Assembly (NCBI GenBank): GCA_045588655.1
Contig: JAZNEP010000018.1
Location: 1 to 56,418, forward strand
DNA from: SVFI01 sp045588655
Lineage (GTDB): Bacteria > Bacillota > Clostridia > Lachnospirales > Lachnospiraceae
Length of the DNA stretch: 56,418 nucleotides
Direction: 5' to 3'
Each line of letters begins with the position of its first letter. Positions within the stretch are counted from its first letter, which is position 1. The translations under genes were made by a program, and so were the position numbers. The notes below the pieces were generated by a model that searched no databases, was not told the DNA's origin, and worked only from the letters and a program-made list of their open reading frames with translations. Below, piece by piece: positions 23,566-32,040 of this stretch.

Positions 23566-25533
23566 TTATTTTTTCTTTTCTTCTTCCGGAAGCTCTACAC
23601 GAATTTCTTTTGTTCGAATTTCTTTGCAAATCGCATCCACAAATTCTTCGATTGTCTTCTGTCCTTCATTTCCTTCGAAACGGCTTCTGACTGAAACAAG
23701 TCCCTGCTCTTCTTCCTGCTGTCCCACTACAAGCATATAAGGAACCTTGTTCATTCTTGCTTCACGAATCTTATATCCGATTTTTTCTGAACGATTATCT
23801 ACTGTGACATCCACATTATTGCGTGCCAGCTCTTTGCGTACTTTCTCTGCGTACTCACCGTACTTTTCAGAAATCGGAAGCACTCTTACCTGTTCCGGAC
23901 AGAGCCATGTCGGGAATTTACCTGCATACTTTTCAATCAGCCATGCAAGTGTTCTTTCATAACATCCAAGCGATGTTCTGTGAATAATATAAGGACGCTG
24001 TTTCTCGCCGTTTTGATCAATATAATACATATCAAATTTCTCAGCGATTTCACAATCGAGCTGAATGGTAATCATCGTATCTTCTTTTCCATATACATTC
24101 TTTGCCTGAATGTCAATCTTTGGTCCGTAGAATGCAGCTTCTCCGTCTGCTTCTGTAAATGGGAGATTTTCTTCCTGAAGAATTTTACGAAGAGCGCCCT
24201 GTGTCGTCTCCCAATAACTTTCATCCCCGAGATATTTTGCTTTGTTTTCCGGATCCCATTTCGACAGACGATATGTTACATCATCCTGAAGTCCGAGTGT
24301 ATTCAAAATATAATTTGCAAGATGCAGACAATTTGCAAGCTCTTCCTCTGCCTGATCCGGACGAATTACGTTATGTCCCTCTGAAATTGTAAACTGTCTC
24401 ACACGTGTCAGACCATGCATCTCACCTGATTCTTCATTACGGAACAGTGTCGAAGTCTCACCCATACGATATGGAAGATCACGATATGATTTCTGCGAGT
24501 TTTTATACACATAATACTGGAATGGACATGTCATCGGACGAAGCGCAAATACCTCTTTATCTACCTCTTCATCTCCGAGCACAAACATACCGTCCTGATA
24601 ATGATCCCAGTGACCGGAAATTTTGTAAAGATCACTCTTTGCCATAAGCGGAGTTTTTGTGCGGACATATCCCCACTCTTTGTCTTCGAGATCTTCAATC
24701 CATCTTTGCATCTTCATCATCATTTTAACGCCCTTTGGAAGAATCAGAGGAAGTCCCTGTCCAATTACATCTACTGTCGCAAACAATTCCATTTCACGAC
24801 CGAGTTTATTGTGGTCGCGTTTTTTGATATCTTCCAGATGCTCAAGATATGCAGCCAATTCTTCTTTTTTATTAAATGCAGTACCATAAATACGCTGAAG
24901 CTGCGCTTTGTTAGAATCGCCTCTCCAATAAGCCATAGAAGAAGAAATCAATTTAAATGCCTTGATTCCTTTTGTCGTCATAAGGTGCGGACCTGCACAG
25001 AGATCTACAAATCCTTTCTGGTCATAGAAAGAAATCTCAGAGCCTTCCGGCAGATCTTCAATCAGTTCCACTTTATACGGCTCACCTTTTTCCTGCATGA
25101 ATTTGATTGCTTCCTCTCTCGGCAGAGTAAATTTCTCCAGCGGATTGCCTTCTTTGATAATCTTTTTCATCTCTGCTTCCAGACGATCAAGATCTTCTCT
25201 TGAGAATGGTTCTGCATCAAAGTCATAATAAAATCCTTCTTCGATGGATGGTCCAATCGCACACTTTGCATTCGGGAACAATCTTTTTACTGCTTCTGCA
25301 AGCACATGCGCTGCAGTATGACGAATTGTGCGAAGTCCGTCCGCATCGTTTGCTGTCAAAATATTAAGCTGACAGTCCTTATCCACTATTGTTCTTAAAT
25401 CTGCCACTTCTCCATCAATCTCACCTGCACAAGCAACTCTTGCCAGACCTTCGCTGATATCAGCGGCAATTTCATACACACTCATCGGCTGTGCATATTC
25501 TTTACTACTACCATCTTTTAACGTAATTTTCAT
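23566..25533 (-). CDS. thrS: Threonyl-tRNA synthetase
   Basis: 655 residues, full length. N-terminal TGS domain (MKITLKDGSSKEYAQPMSVY), editing domain with HTAAHVLAEAVK (about 72-83) and the Cys/His set of the SAD fold, class II catalytic core with RPMTCPFQYYVYKN, YRMGETSTLFRNEESG and RVRQFTISEGH (zinc-binding Cys and His), and C-terminal anticodon-binding domain with WLCPEQVRVLPIS. Charges tRNA-Thr in the cytosol. Preceded in the operon by a small membrane-protein gene, and before that by a T-box leader, so uncharged tRNA-Thr should raise its expression. Confidence 0.98.
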   Translation of the reverse strand: MKITLKDGSSKEYAQPMSVYEIAADISEGLARVACAGEIDGEVADLRTIVDKDCQLNILTANDADGLRTIRHTAAHVLAEAVKRLFPNAKCAIGPSIEEGFYYDFDAEPFSREDLDRLEAEMKKIIKEGNPLEKFTLPREEAIKFMQEKGEPYKVELIEDLPEGSEISFYDQKGFVDLCAGPHLMTTKGIKAFKLISSSMAYWRGDSNKAQLQRIYGTAFNKKEELAAYLEHLEDIKKRDHNKLGREMELFATVDVIGQGLPLILPKGVKMMMKMQRWIEDLEDKEWGYVRTKTPLMAKSDLYKISGHWDHYQDGMFVLGDEEVDKEVFALRPMTCPFQYYVYKNSQKSYRDLPYRMGETSTLFRNEESGEMHGLTRVRQFTISEGHNVIRPDQAEEELANCLHLANYILNTLGLQDDVTYRLSKWDPENKAKYLGDESYWETTQGALRKILQEENLPFTEADGEAAFYGPKIDIQAKNVYGKEDTMITIQLDCEIAEKFDMYYIDQNGEKQRPYIIHRTSLGCYERTLAWLIEKYAGKFPTWLCPEQVRVLPISEKYGEYAEKVRKELARNNVDVTVDNRSEKIGYKIREARMNKVPYMLVVGQQEEEQGLVSVRSRFEGNEGQKTIEEFVDAICKEIRTKEIRVELPEEEKKK

Positions 25534-25575
25534 TTGTTTTTCCTTCTTTCTGTTTCTAATTCCATCGTCTATGAT

Positions 25576-25839
25576 TTATTCTTCGTCATTCTCTTCGTCG
25601 TCATTGTCATCCATCTCACAACAACCAATGCATTCGCACTCATCCTCCGCTGCACACGTCGTATTTCCGTTGTTGTTTCCACATGTAATGGTTAATCCAT
25701 GGGTCAAGGGCGCTTTCACCAGTCCATATAATACTCCGAGGACAAAAACAAGGATTGTAACAAGCCAAAAATCGGTTTTGGTAATCGTTAATTCTCCATC
25801 AAATAACTGTTCTTTCTTTTCTTGTAAAAAATCTTTCAT
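25576..25839 (-). CDS. Small membrane protein with acidic Cys-rich tail, in the thrS operon
   Basis: 87 residues from the ATG at 25839; AAGGAGG lies 7 bases upstream. The N-terminal 30 residues are charged (MKDFLQEKKEQLFDGELT), one transmembrane helix follows (FWLVTILVFVLGVLYGLV, about 31-48), then CGNNNGNTTCAAEDECECIG and a tail of Asp/Glu (DDNDDEENDEE). Five to six Cys on one side of the membrane could bind metal or form disulfides. No family recognised. It lies between the T-box terminator and thrS, 42 bases before thrS, so it shares the threonine-responsive transcript. Confidence 0.75.
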   Translation of the reverse strand: MKDFLQEKKEQLFDGELTITKTDFWLVTILVFVLGVLYGLVKAPLTHGLTITCGNNNGNTTCAAEDECECIGCCEMDDNDDEENDEE

Positions 25840-25909
25840 CTCTTTTCCTCCTTTTTGGAATGGCCGGATTCGCAACCGGCAAATTCATAATTAACCTTTC
25901 CATTGTAAT

Positions 25910-26157
25910 AAAAAATCCCACGCACACACCTGTGCATGGGACGTTTATACGCGGTTCCACCCTGCTTGCCTGTGCGTCATCAAATAACGTCTTACCAGAC
26001 CACTCATAGATGATAACGGAATCACCGGACCGGATTAGGGTCACTCAGAGTTAGTTTTCATCTGCTTCTTTAAGAAAGCGCTTCCAGCACCACCGATTCC
26101 TGATGGGCGCTTCTCTCTGTCATCTTTCACAGATTACTCGTCTCTTCAACGTGTTCT
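25910..26157 (-). promoter_or_regulatory. T-box riboswitch of the thrS operon
   Basis: The minus strand carries the T-box consensus AGGGTGGAACCGCG (25963-25950), followed by an intrinsic terminator: TCCCATGCACA pairs with TGTGTGCGTGGGA, then TTTTTT (25942-25910). About 190 bases upstream of it hold the stem I region (GAGAGAAGCGCC ... GGAAGCGCTTTC). Because thrS is the downstream enzyme the specifier should be a Thr codon; AAACTAACTC in the 3' side of stem I offers ACT, but I have not proven the fold. The 5' end is approximate. Confidence 0.92.
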
Positions 26158-26197
26158 TATTATGTCCTGTTCATTCAAATATATGCAATATGAAAAA

Positions 26198-26701
26198 TTA
26201 GTTTTTTCCACAGCATTTTTTGTACTTTTTACCACTTCCGCATGGACAAGGATCGTTTGGATATACTCTTTCTTCCTTCACGATGGTAGTGGATCTTTTC
26301 TGCTCTTTGTACAGTTCTTTCAATTTTTCATCATCAAAAATCTCTTTCCACTGTGGCAGACCATACAACCACTCAGCCTCTGCTGCAACCATGTTTTTAT
26401 AAAGAAGCTCTTTATCAAATTTTAAAGATACTTCTGTCTCTTCTTCCATTTCCTCAATCGGATTTGGCTCAACAAGCGAATCGTTGATTCCATCCAAAAA
26501 TCCGGTCATGGTCATAAGATCTACTTCATACTTTTTCGCAAGCTCTACTACAGTTCCTTTTACTTCTTCGTCCGGATTTGCAAGAAGCTTTTCATAAATT
26601 TCCTTTTCTGTCTGGAAATATTTTTTCCAAAGTCTCTGTAAATCTCCTTTATTTGCTTTTTCTGAATACGCAATACTGCGCCATTTTTCTAATAATAACA
26701 T
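26198..26701 (-). CDS. SEC-C motif protein
   Basis: 167 residues. The C-terminus is a textbook SEC-C zinc motif, PNDPCPCGSGKKYKKCCGKN, as in SecA. The rest is helical and acidic, with QRLWKKYFQTEKEIYEKLLA and GTVVELAKKYEVDLMTMTGFLDG; I do not recognise it as a named domain. Proteins with this tail in Clostridia are often annotated only as SEC-C domain protein. AAGGAG precedes the ATG. Monocistronic, just upstream of the T-box region of thrS. Confidence 0.85.
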   Translation of the reverse strand: MLLLEKWRSIAYSEKANKGDLQRLWKKYFQTEKEIYEKLLANPDEEVKGTVVELAKKYEVDLMTMTGFLDGINDSLVEPNPIEEMEEETEVSLKFDKELLYKNMVAAEAEWLYGLPQWKEIFDDEKLKELYKEQKRSTTIVKEERVYPNDPCPCGSGKKYKKCCGKN

Positions 26702-26809
26702 GTTACTTACTCCTTATTCATTTGCTTTGTCCCAAACAATACGGAACATATCTTAAGACAGTATATACCATTTCCGTCTTTTTTTCAAAACTTTTTTTCT
26801 TTTTGGGAT

Positions 26810-28303
26810 TTATTCTTTTTCTACATATATTGTTTCCTTGGATGTCTCCCCCTTCTTATCCGAGGTTTGCACAAACACCTCATAGGAGCCATTGGATAAT
26901 GCAGGAATCTTAATCGCCATATGCAGAGTCTGAGATTCTGTCATATAATTCATCCACACTTCATTCTCGCGGTAGTCAACCTGCACATATTCATATACCG
27001 TTCCTCTGGCATTATATTCATCCACCGACACCAATTTATCGGTCAACGCATCAAAATACCTCGTTCTTGACCGCTCAGACTTCTCTTCATCGGTCAATTC
27101 ATTGTTTACCTGCGTATAATCGTTGGTATACCACGCTCGCTCTTTGGCAGATAAATCAGTCAACATCCTACACTGCTCATACTGTGTGGCCGTAATTAAT
27201 TTGTTATAAAAACGACTGGTACTTAAATCCCGATATATCTGATAGAATTTATTACCAAAAATAGCATAAATCAAAAGAACGACTACAACAATTCCCAACA
27301 CATATTTTACCTTGGCCATTTTGGCATACTTGTACCAAAATGGTTGTTTTCTAAAGTTTCGTGCAATCGTCATCTCCGAATTCAAATCGCTATAGTCAAT
27401 ATCCTCCGGATTCAGTGCCTCTTTCAACTGACCGATTGTCGCAAAACGTTCAAAATCATAGATTGCAATTCCTTTCATAATTGCTTCACTTTGGAACTTC
27501 ATTACCCTCGTCTTCATATACTCAGGTTCAAAGATTTCTGCTTCTTCATTAATTCGGTCATAATACACCGGCAGTTCCGTTCCTGTGACATAGCGATAAA
27601 AAATTGCTGCCACTTCATAGATATCCACAGAAGATCCTTTGGACGCCTCCGGAACATACATCTCGACCGGTGAATACGCATCCTTTCGTCCCGTCGCATT
27701 GCTGAGCTGTGGAGCTGTGACATCCTCCATCGGATTTGTAAGACTCACTAACACGACTTTATTTCCTTTCGTGAGTCTGATATTTTCCGGGTACACCGCC
27801 CCATGAAACATTCCATTGCTGTGAAGAATATTTAATGCATCCATAACCGGTAACAGATACTTGAGCAAATCTTCTACAAGGAACTTCGCACTATGTCTCT
27901 TCCATAAGTATTCTTCCAGCGTTTGTCCTTCTACATACTCTTCAATGGAATATACGGTCTCTCTCTCTTCCAGATATGTCAGTACATTTGCAACTCCTTC
28001 AATCGGATAAAGTCGAATCAGCTTTTTTGCCCTCTGTATCATATGCTCCTTCATCGAATTAAATAATTCTTCATCGGATAATCTTTTACATTCAACTCTA
28101 TAATCATGATCCAAATCTCTTTTTAATATCTCTTGCGGGAACAACTCTCGAATCAGGACAGCTTTTTTACGAAACGTATCATACCCTTTGTATGCAATCG
28201 TCAATCCATTGTCTCCTAACCATGCATCAATTCGATATCTACGATCTGCAAGAGTCATTCCACTTTGTAACAAATGTTTCGGAATCGTATTTTTTCTTTT
28301 CAC
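26810..28303 (-). CDS. Transmembrane protein-kinase-like protein, probably a pseudokinase
   Basis: 497 residues from the GTG at 28303 (KRKNTIPKHLL); AAAGGAG lies 7 bases upstream. Residues about 15-290 follow the Ser/Thr kinase plan: RYRIDAWLGDNGLTIAYKG at the Gly-loop, AVLIREL where VAIKE is expected, YSIEEYVEGQTLEEYL at the hinge, LHSNGMFHGAVYPENIRL at the catalytic loop. The catalytic loop reads HGAVYPEN instead of HRDxxPxN, the DFG position reads VSLTNP, and the VAIK Lys is shifted or replaced by Arg, so phosphotransfer is unlikely. A transmembrane helix (VLGIVVVVLLIYAIFG, about 330-350) is followed by an extracytoplasmic C-terminal domain. Role unknown; possibly a ligand-sensing scaffold. 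Confidence 0.82.
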   Translation of the reverse strand: MKRKNTIPKHLLQSGMTLADRRYRIDAWLGDNGLTIAYKGYDTFRKKAVLIRELFPQEILKRDLDHDYRVECKRLSDEELFNSMKEHMIQRAKKLIRLYPIEGVANVLTYLEERETVYSIEEYVEGQTLEEYLWKRHSAKFLVEDLLKYLLPVMDALNILHSNGMFHGAVYPENIRLTKGNKVVLVSLTNPMEDVTAPQLSNATGRKDAYSPVEMYVPEASKGSSVDIYEVAAIFYRYVTGTELPVYYDRINEEAEIFEPEYMKTRVMKFQSEAIMKGIAIYDFERFATIGQLKEALNPEDIDYSDLNSEMTIARNFRKQPFWYKYAKMAKVKYVLGIVVVVLLIYAIFGNKFYQIYRDLSTSRFYNKLITATQYEQCRMLTDLSAKERAWYTNDYTQVNNELTDEEKSERSRTRYFDALTDKLVSVDEYNARGTVYEYVQVDYRENEVWMNYMTESQTLHMAIKIPALSNGSYEVFVQTSDKKGETSKETIYVEKE

Positions 28304-28439
28304 AATAATTCTCCTTTTCACCTTCCGCCCTATAGTATACCATCGTCTCTTGTCATTTTCCACAAGAACTTGCGAATTTGCTTGTCAAACAGAGTCGATA
28401 CACGTACAATACAAATATAAAAGGAAAGAAGGAATTTTT

Positions 28440-28754
28440 ATGTATAACAAAAAACAACGGATTGCTGCTCTGATTGGAATCATATTTTTAATCGCACTCT
28501 ATATTGCGACACTCGTATTTTCTATTTTAGATTTCGAGGGTAGTGAGCGATTATTTCAAGCGTGCCTATTTGGTACCATCGCAATCCCAATCCTGCTATG
28601 GATATATATATGGCTCTTTGGAAAGATGACAAACAAAAAAACGCTTGCAGACTTCAATACAGATTCTCCATCAGACCTCGATTCGTCCACTGATCCGGAT
28701 GCGATTACGATTTCAAAGCGCAAAAAGAAAGAAAACAAGCGCAACCCAAAATAA
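28440..28754 (+). CDS. Small two-helix membrane protein
   Basis: 104 residues from the ATG at 28440 (MYNKKQRIAAL); AAAGAAGGA lies upstream. Two transmembrane segments (LIGIIFLIALYIATLVF and LFGTIAIPILLWIYIWLF), then a Ser/Asp-rich stretch (NTDSPSDLDSSTDPD) and a Lys/Arg-rich C-terminus (KRKKKENKRNPK). Not recognised as a named family. Divergent from the pseudokinase gene; the longer frame upstream overlaps that gene and lacks a ribosome site. Confidence 0.75.
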   Translation: MYNKKQRIAALIGIIFLIALYIATLVFSILDFEGSERLFQACLFGTIAIPILLWIYIWLFGKMTNKKTLADFNTDSPSDLDSSTDPDAITISKRKKKENKRNPK

Positions 28755-28856
28755 CATGCATCACCCAAACTGCAACGATTCTTTTCTCGACATTGTTTCC
28801 TTTTTATGCTAAAATAACGAAGAAATTTCAAAAAATCAACTTAGGAGGAAACAAAT

Positions 28857-29249
28857 ATGACACCAGATTACGCTAGTATGATGGATCCTGCTACAGCTGC
28901 ACAGCTGAACAGTATGATGACTACATATTATATCTTTGTACTTGCCATCAGCGTTGTAAGCATCATTGGTCTATGGAAAGCATTTTCCAAAGCAGGAAAA
29001 CCGGGATGGGCTTCTATCGTTCCATTTTACAGTCAGTACTGCATGTTTGACATGGCATGGGGTAATGGTTGGATGTTCCTTCTTACACTGATTCCTTGTG
29101 TAGGGTACATCTTCCAGATTATTCTTTTGTTTAAACTTGCAAAAGCATTCGGCCGTGGCGTAGGCTTCGGTTTCGGCCTTCTGTTCTTATCGCCAATCTT
29201 TTTTCTTATTCTTGGTTTCGGCGATTCAGAGTTTGTTGGTCCACAGTAA
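28857..29249 (+). CDS. DUF5684 membrane protein
   Basis: 130 residues with AGGAGG before the ATG. Three to four transmembrane segments: YYIFVLAISVVSIIGLW, WMFLLTLIPCVGYIFQIILLF, FGLLFLSPIFFLIL. The motif KAGKPGWASIVPFYSQY (about 50-66) and LAKAFGRGVGFGFGL are those I associate with DUF5684, found in small Firmicutes membrane proteins and next to signal-peptidase-like domains. Function unknown. Ends in its own strong terminator. Confidence 0.85.
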   Translation: MTPDYASMMDPATAAQLNSMMTTYYIFVLAISVVSIIGLWKAFSKAGKPGWASIVPFYSQYCMFDMAWGNGWMFLLTLIPCVGYIFQIILLFKLAKAFGRGVGFGFGLLFLSPIFFLILGFGDSEFVGPQ

Positions 29250-29271
29250 AATTTGCACAGCAGATTTCTAT

Positions 29272-29308
29272 TTCAGCTGTCGGCGTAAGCCGGCAGCTGT
29301 TTTTCTTT
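29272..29308 (+). terminator. Terminator of the DUF5684 gene
   Basis: CAGCTGTCGGC-GTAA-GCCGGCAGCTG followed by TTTTTC. Confidence 0.92.
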
Positions 29309-29390
29309 CTTTTTTCTTAGCTTTTTCTTAATCATTTTCATATTTTTTTTAAAAAGCAAACACAGTTTAAACACACTTTAAAGCTATACT

Positions 29391-29520
29391 GACACTATCA
29401 GAAACAAAGCCTCCCCTCAAAGCTTGTTTCTGGTAACGTGTTTCAACTCTTTATATTTTTTCATGAATCCCTCATAAGAAAAAAGAAGCGGTTCCCACCC
29501 CTCTGGGAACCGTTTCTTTT
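29391..29520 (+). ncRNA. Candidate small RNA with a C-rich loop
   Basis: A TATACT box at 29385-29390 (the -35 is weak), then a hairpin CAGAAACAAAGC / GCTTGTTTCTG at about 29398-29432 whose loop is CTCCCCTCAAA, a spacer without an open frame, and the terminator hairpin at 29481-29521. A C-rich loop exposing CUCCCCUC could pair with ribosome sites. Inference only; the promoter is the weak point. Confidence 0.35.
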
Positions 29521-29521
29521 T
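29481..29521. terminator. Bidirectional terminator after the amino acid ABC transporter operon
   Basis: AAAGAAGCGGTTCCCA pairs with TGGGAACCGTTTCTTT around CCCCTC; T-rich on the plus strand and T-rich (AAAAAAG reversed) on the minus strand. Confidence 0.9.
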
Positions 29522-29542
29522 GGGTTTCTAATCTTTCATTTT

Positions 29543-30301
29543 TTAAACCGACTCTATTTTTCCGATAAACTCACGAATTCTCTCATTATCAGAATGGAAT
29601 ATCTCATCCGGTGTTCCCTCCTGTACGACAACTCCGTTTTCCATAAATACAATGCGGTCAGACAATTCTTTTGCAAACTGCATCTCATGCGTCACAATAA
29701 TCATCGTCATCTTTTCTTTTGCAAGCTCTTTTATAACCTTTAACACTTCGCCTGTCAGCTCCGGATCAAGTGCGCTAGTCGGCTCATCAAAAAACAGAAT
29801 CTTTGGCTCGAGCGCAAGTGCTCTGGCTATAGATACTCTCTGCTGTTGACCGCCCGACAGCTGAAACGGATACGCATTTCTTTTCTCTGCCAACCCTAAC
29901 TGTTCCAATAGTTTTTCTGCACGTTTTTCCGCCTCTTCTTTTGAAATTTTATCCACAGACATCGGTGCATCGATTACATTTTTCCATACACTATAATGCG
30001 GAAAAAGATTAAAATTCTGAAATACCAGTCCAAAATATTTGCGAAGTTTTTTAAGTTCTCCCTTCGACACATACACACTTTTTCCATTTACACTCCCGGC
30101 AGCTTTATTCCCCATATAAATCAACTCACCATCATCCATCTGCTCGAGCAATGTTGCGCAGCGCAATATGGTAGACTTTCCGGAACCCGAAGGTCCTATG
30201 ATGGATACAACCTCACCTTCACGAATCGATAACGAAAAGTCCTTGATTACTTCCAGCTCTCCAAATGATTTTTTCATATGATTAATTTCAAGTAAATTCA
30301 T
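29543..30301 (-). CDS. Polar amino acid ABC transporter, ATP-binding subunit (GlnQ type)
   Basis: 252 residues. Walker A GPSGSGKSTILRC (about 36-48), Q-loop VFQNFNLFPHYS, signature LSGGQQQRVSIARAL (about 146-160), Walker B KILFFDEPTSALDPELTGEV and H-loop VTHEM, all in the form typical of the polar amino acid uptake family. Third gene of the operon binding protein-permease-ATPase, 12 bases after the permease. Powers import of an amino acid that the sequence does not identify. Confidence 0.95.
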   Translation of the reverse strand: MNLLEINHMKKSFGELEVIKDFSLSIREGEVVSIIGPSGSGKSTILRCATLLEQMDDGELIYMGNKAAGSVNGKSVYVSKGELKKLRKYFGLVFQNFNLFPHYSVWKNVIDAPMSVDKISKEEAEKRAEKLLEQLGLAEKRNAYPFQLSGGQQQRVSIARALALEPKILFFDEPTSALDPELTGEVLKVIKELAKEKMTMIIVTHEMQFAKELSDRIVFMENGVVVQEGTPDEIFHSDNERIREFIGKIESV

Positions 30302-30313
30302 ATCCGCATCTCC

Positions 30314-30964
30314 TTATCTATAGTATCCGAGTTTCTTCTCAATGAGTTCCATGACAAACGCAACAAGAAGATTGAATATGTAATAAAATACGCCCGCCAC
30401 CATCAATGGAATCACTGTGGTCTGTGCGGAAGCAATCTGTTTGGCAAGCGTAAACATTTCTGCCACGGTTAAAACAAATGCAAGCGATGTATCTTTCACC
30501 AGTGTAATCACTTCATTGGTCACAGGTGGGAGAATTCGCTTAATCACCTGTGGCAAAATAATTTTAAAGAACGTCTGCCTTTTCGAATATCCAAGCACCT
30601 GAGCCGCTTCACTCTGTCCCACCGGGATAGCCTCAATTCCGGCACGGTAAATCTCAGCAAAATATGCTGCATAATTAAGCACAAATCCTAGAATAACTGC
30701 TACCATTCGGTATCCTGCCCCCAATCGAATTCCAAACACATAATATGGCGCAAAGTATACCACAATCAGTTGCAGCATCAATGGAGTTCCACGCATAATT
30801 GAAATGTAAATCTTCGATACCGTTTGCAACAATCCGTTTTTAGCCATTCTGCCCAATGCAATAATCAATCCCAATGGAAGGGAAAATAATAATGTCAGGA
30901 AAAAAATTTCTCCGGTCACAATCATTCCCGTTCCTAGTTCTTTTAACATCGTTATCGTATCCAT
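30314..30964 (-). CDS. Polar amino acid ABC transporter, permease subunit
   Basis: 216 residues, about five transmembrane helices. RGTPLMLQLIVVYFAPYY (about 59-76) and the EAA loop EAAQVLGYSKRQTFFKIILPQ (in two parts, about 138-158) are diagnostic of the His/Glu/Gln/Arg permease family. GAGGAG precedes the ATG. It must form a homodimer, since only one permease gene is present. Confidence 0.95.
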   Translation of the reverse strand: MDTITMLKELGTGMIVTGEIFFLTLLFSLPLGLIIALGRMAKNGLLQTVSKIYISIMRGTPLMLQLIVVYFAPYYVFGIRLGAGYRMVAVILGFVLNYAAYFAEIYRAGIEAIPVGQSEAAQVLGYSKRQTFFKIILPQVIKRILPPVTNEVITLVKDTSLAFVLTVAEMFTLAKQIASAQTTVIPLMVAGVFYYIFNLLVAFVMELIEKKLGYYR

Positions 30965-31061
30965 TTCCGTCTCCTCACTTCATTTACAGCCGATGAAAAA
31001 CACAGCTTATGAAAAAATACAAAAGGTGCCTCATCCAAAAGACACCTTCTGCCCATTGCTT

Positions 31062-31925
31062 TTATTCTTCACTTTTAGATAAGCAAACCAAATCTGCCAA
31101 TCCCCACTCCTGCGCGATATCCATAAATGTTCCATCCTCAAGCATATCATAGAGTGTATTTTGTACCTGATCTCTAAGCTCTTCATTTCCAAGGAAGAAA
31201 CCAACACCATACTGTTCCGTTGATAAGTAATCATCTAAAATAATAAATTTCGCATTCTCTCTTGACTCAATCTGATAGTTTGCAACTCCGATATCCATAG
31301 CAACCGCATCCACTGCTCCTGCCTCAAGGTCCATAAATGCAGTATTATAATCCGCAAACTGATTTAATGACGCAAAACTACCGGTCAATGAAGCATTTTC
31401 TTCCTCATTTAAAGCAGTAAGCGCGGAAGAATCTGCCTGCACAGCAACCACTTTTCCTGCAAGATCTGCCTGTGAAGCAATCCCAGCATCTGCTGCCACA
31501 ACAAATACTTGACTGTTGTCTACATATGGTACGGTCCATGTGTAAGCATCCTCACGGCCGTTTATTGTAAAACCATTCCAGATACAATCAATTGATCCTG
31601 AAGATAATTCCATATCCTTCGTATCCCAGTTAATTGGTTGTTTCACCAGTTCCCATCCATTTCTATCACATACTTCCTGTGCCAAAGAAAGATCGAATCC
31701 GACATACTCTCCATTTTCATCCATATAACCATATGGTGGGAATTCTGCATCAAAACCAACCGTAAAGGTAGTTCTCTCTCCTCCCTCTTCCTGGCTTTCC
31801 TCCGTTGTACACGATTCTTCAGTCACCAGCTCTGTTTCTCCGGAAGACACCTCACTTCCTCCACAGCCTGTAAGAAGAGCGACTGACATCATACCACACA
31901 TAATCAATGCTACTATTTTTTTCAT
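31062..31925 (-). CDS. Amino acid ABC transporter, substrate-binding lipoprotein
   Basis: 287 residues. Signal peptide with lipobox LLTGC (Cys at about 21), Glu/Thr/Ser linker (22-50), then a family 3 solute-binding domain: TVGFDAEFPPYGYMDENGEY (about 54-73), VGFDLSLAQEVCDRNGWE and SSGSIDCIWNGFTI near the hinge. Anchored on the outer face of the membrane, it delivers a polar amino acid to the permease downstream. AGGAGG precedes the ATG; the operon has a strong promoter at 31977-32005. Confidence 0.94.
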   Translation of the reverse strand: MKKIVALIMCGMMSVALLTGCGGSEVSSGETELVTEESCTTEESQEEGGERTTFTVGFDAEFPPYGYMDENGEYVGFDLSLAQEVCDRNGWELVKQPINWDTKDMELSSGSIDCIWNGFTINGREDAYTWTVPYVDNSQVFVVAADAGIASQADLAGKVVAVQADSSALTALNEEENASLTGSFASLNQFADYNTAFMDLEAGAVDAVAMDIGVANYQIESRENAKFIILDDYLSTEQYGVGFFLGNEELRDQVQNTLYDMLEDGTFMDIAQEWGLADLVCLSKSEE

Positions 31926-31976
31926 ATTTTCCTCCTATTTGTTCCGCTTTAGCGGGCTAAACTCAAGTCTGGTGTA

Positions 31977-32005
31977 ATGTTATCACGCCAGGCGTATACT
32001 GTCAA
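31977..32005 (-). promoter_or_regulatory. Sigma-A promoter of the amino acid transporter operon
   Basis: TTGACA (32005-32000), a 17-base spacer containing the small palindrome CGCCTGGCG, TAACAT (31982-31977), minus strand. The leader then carries the hairpin CCGCTAAAGCGG. Confidence 0.8.
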
Positions 32006-32040
32006 TTCTTCCTTTTCTTTGTCCCATCCGATTGGATATT

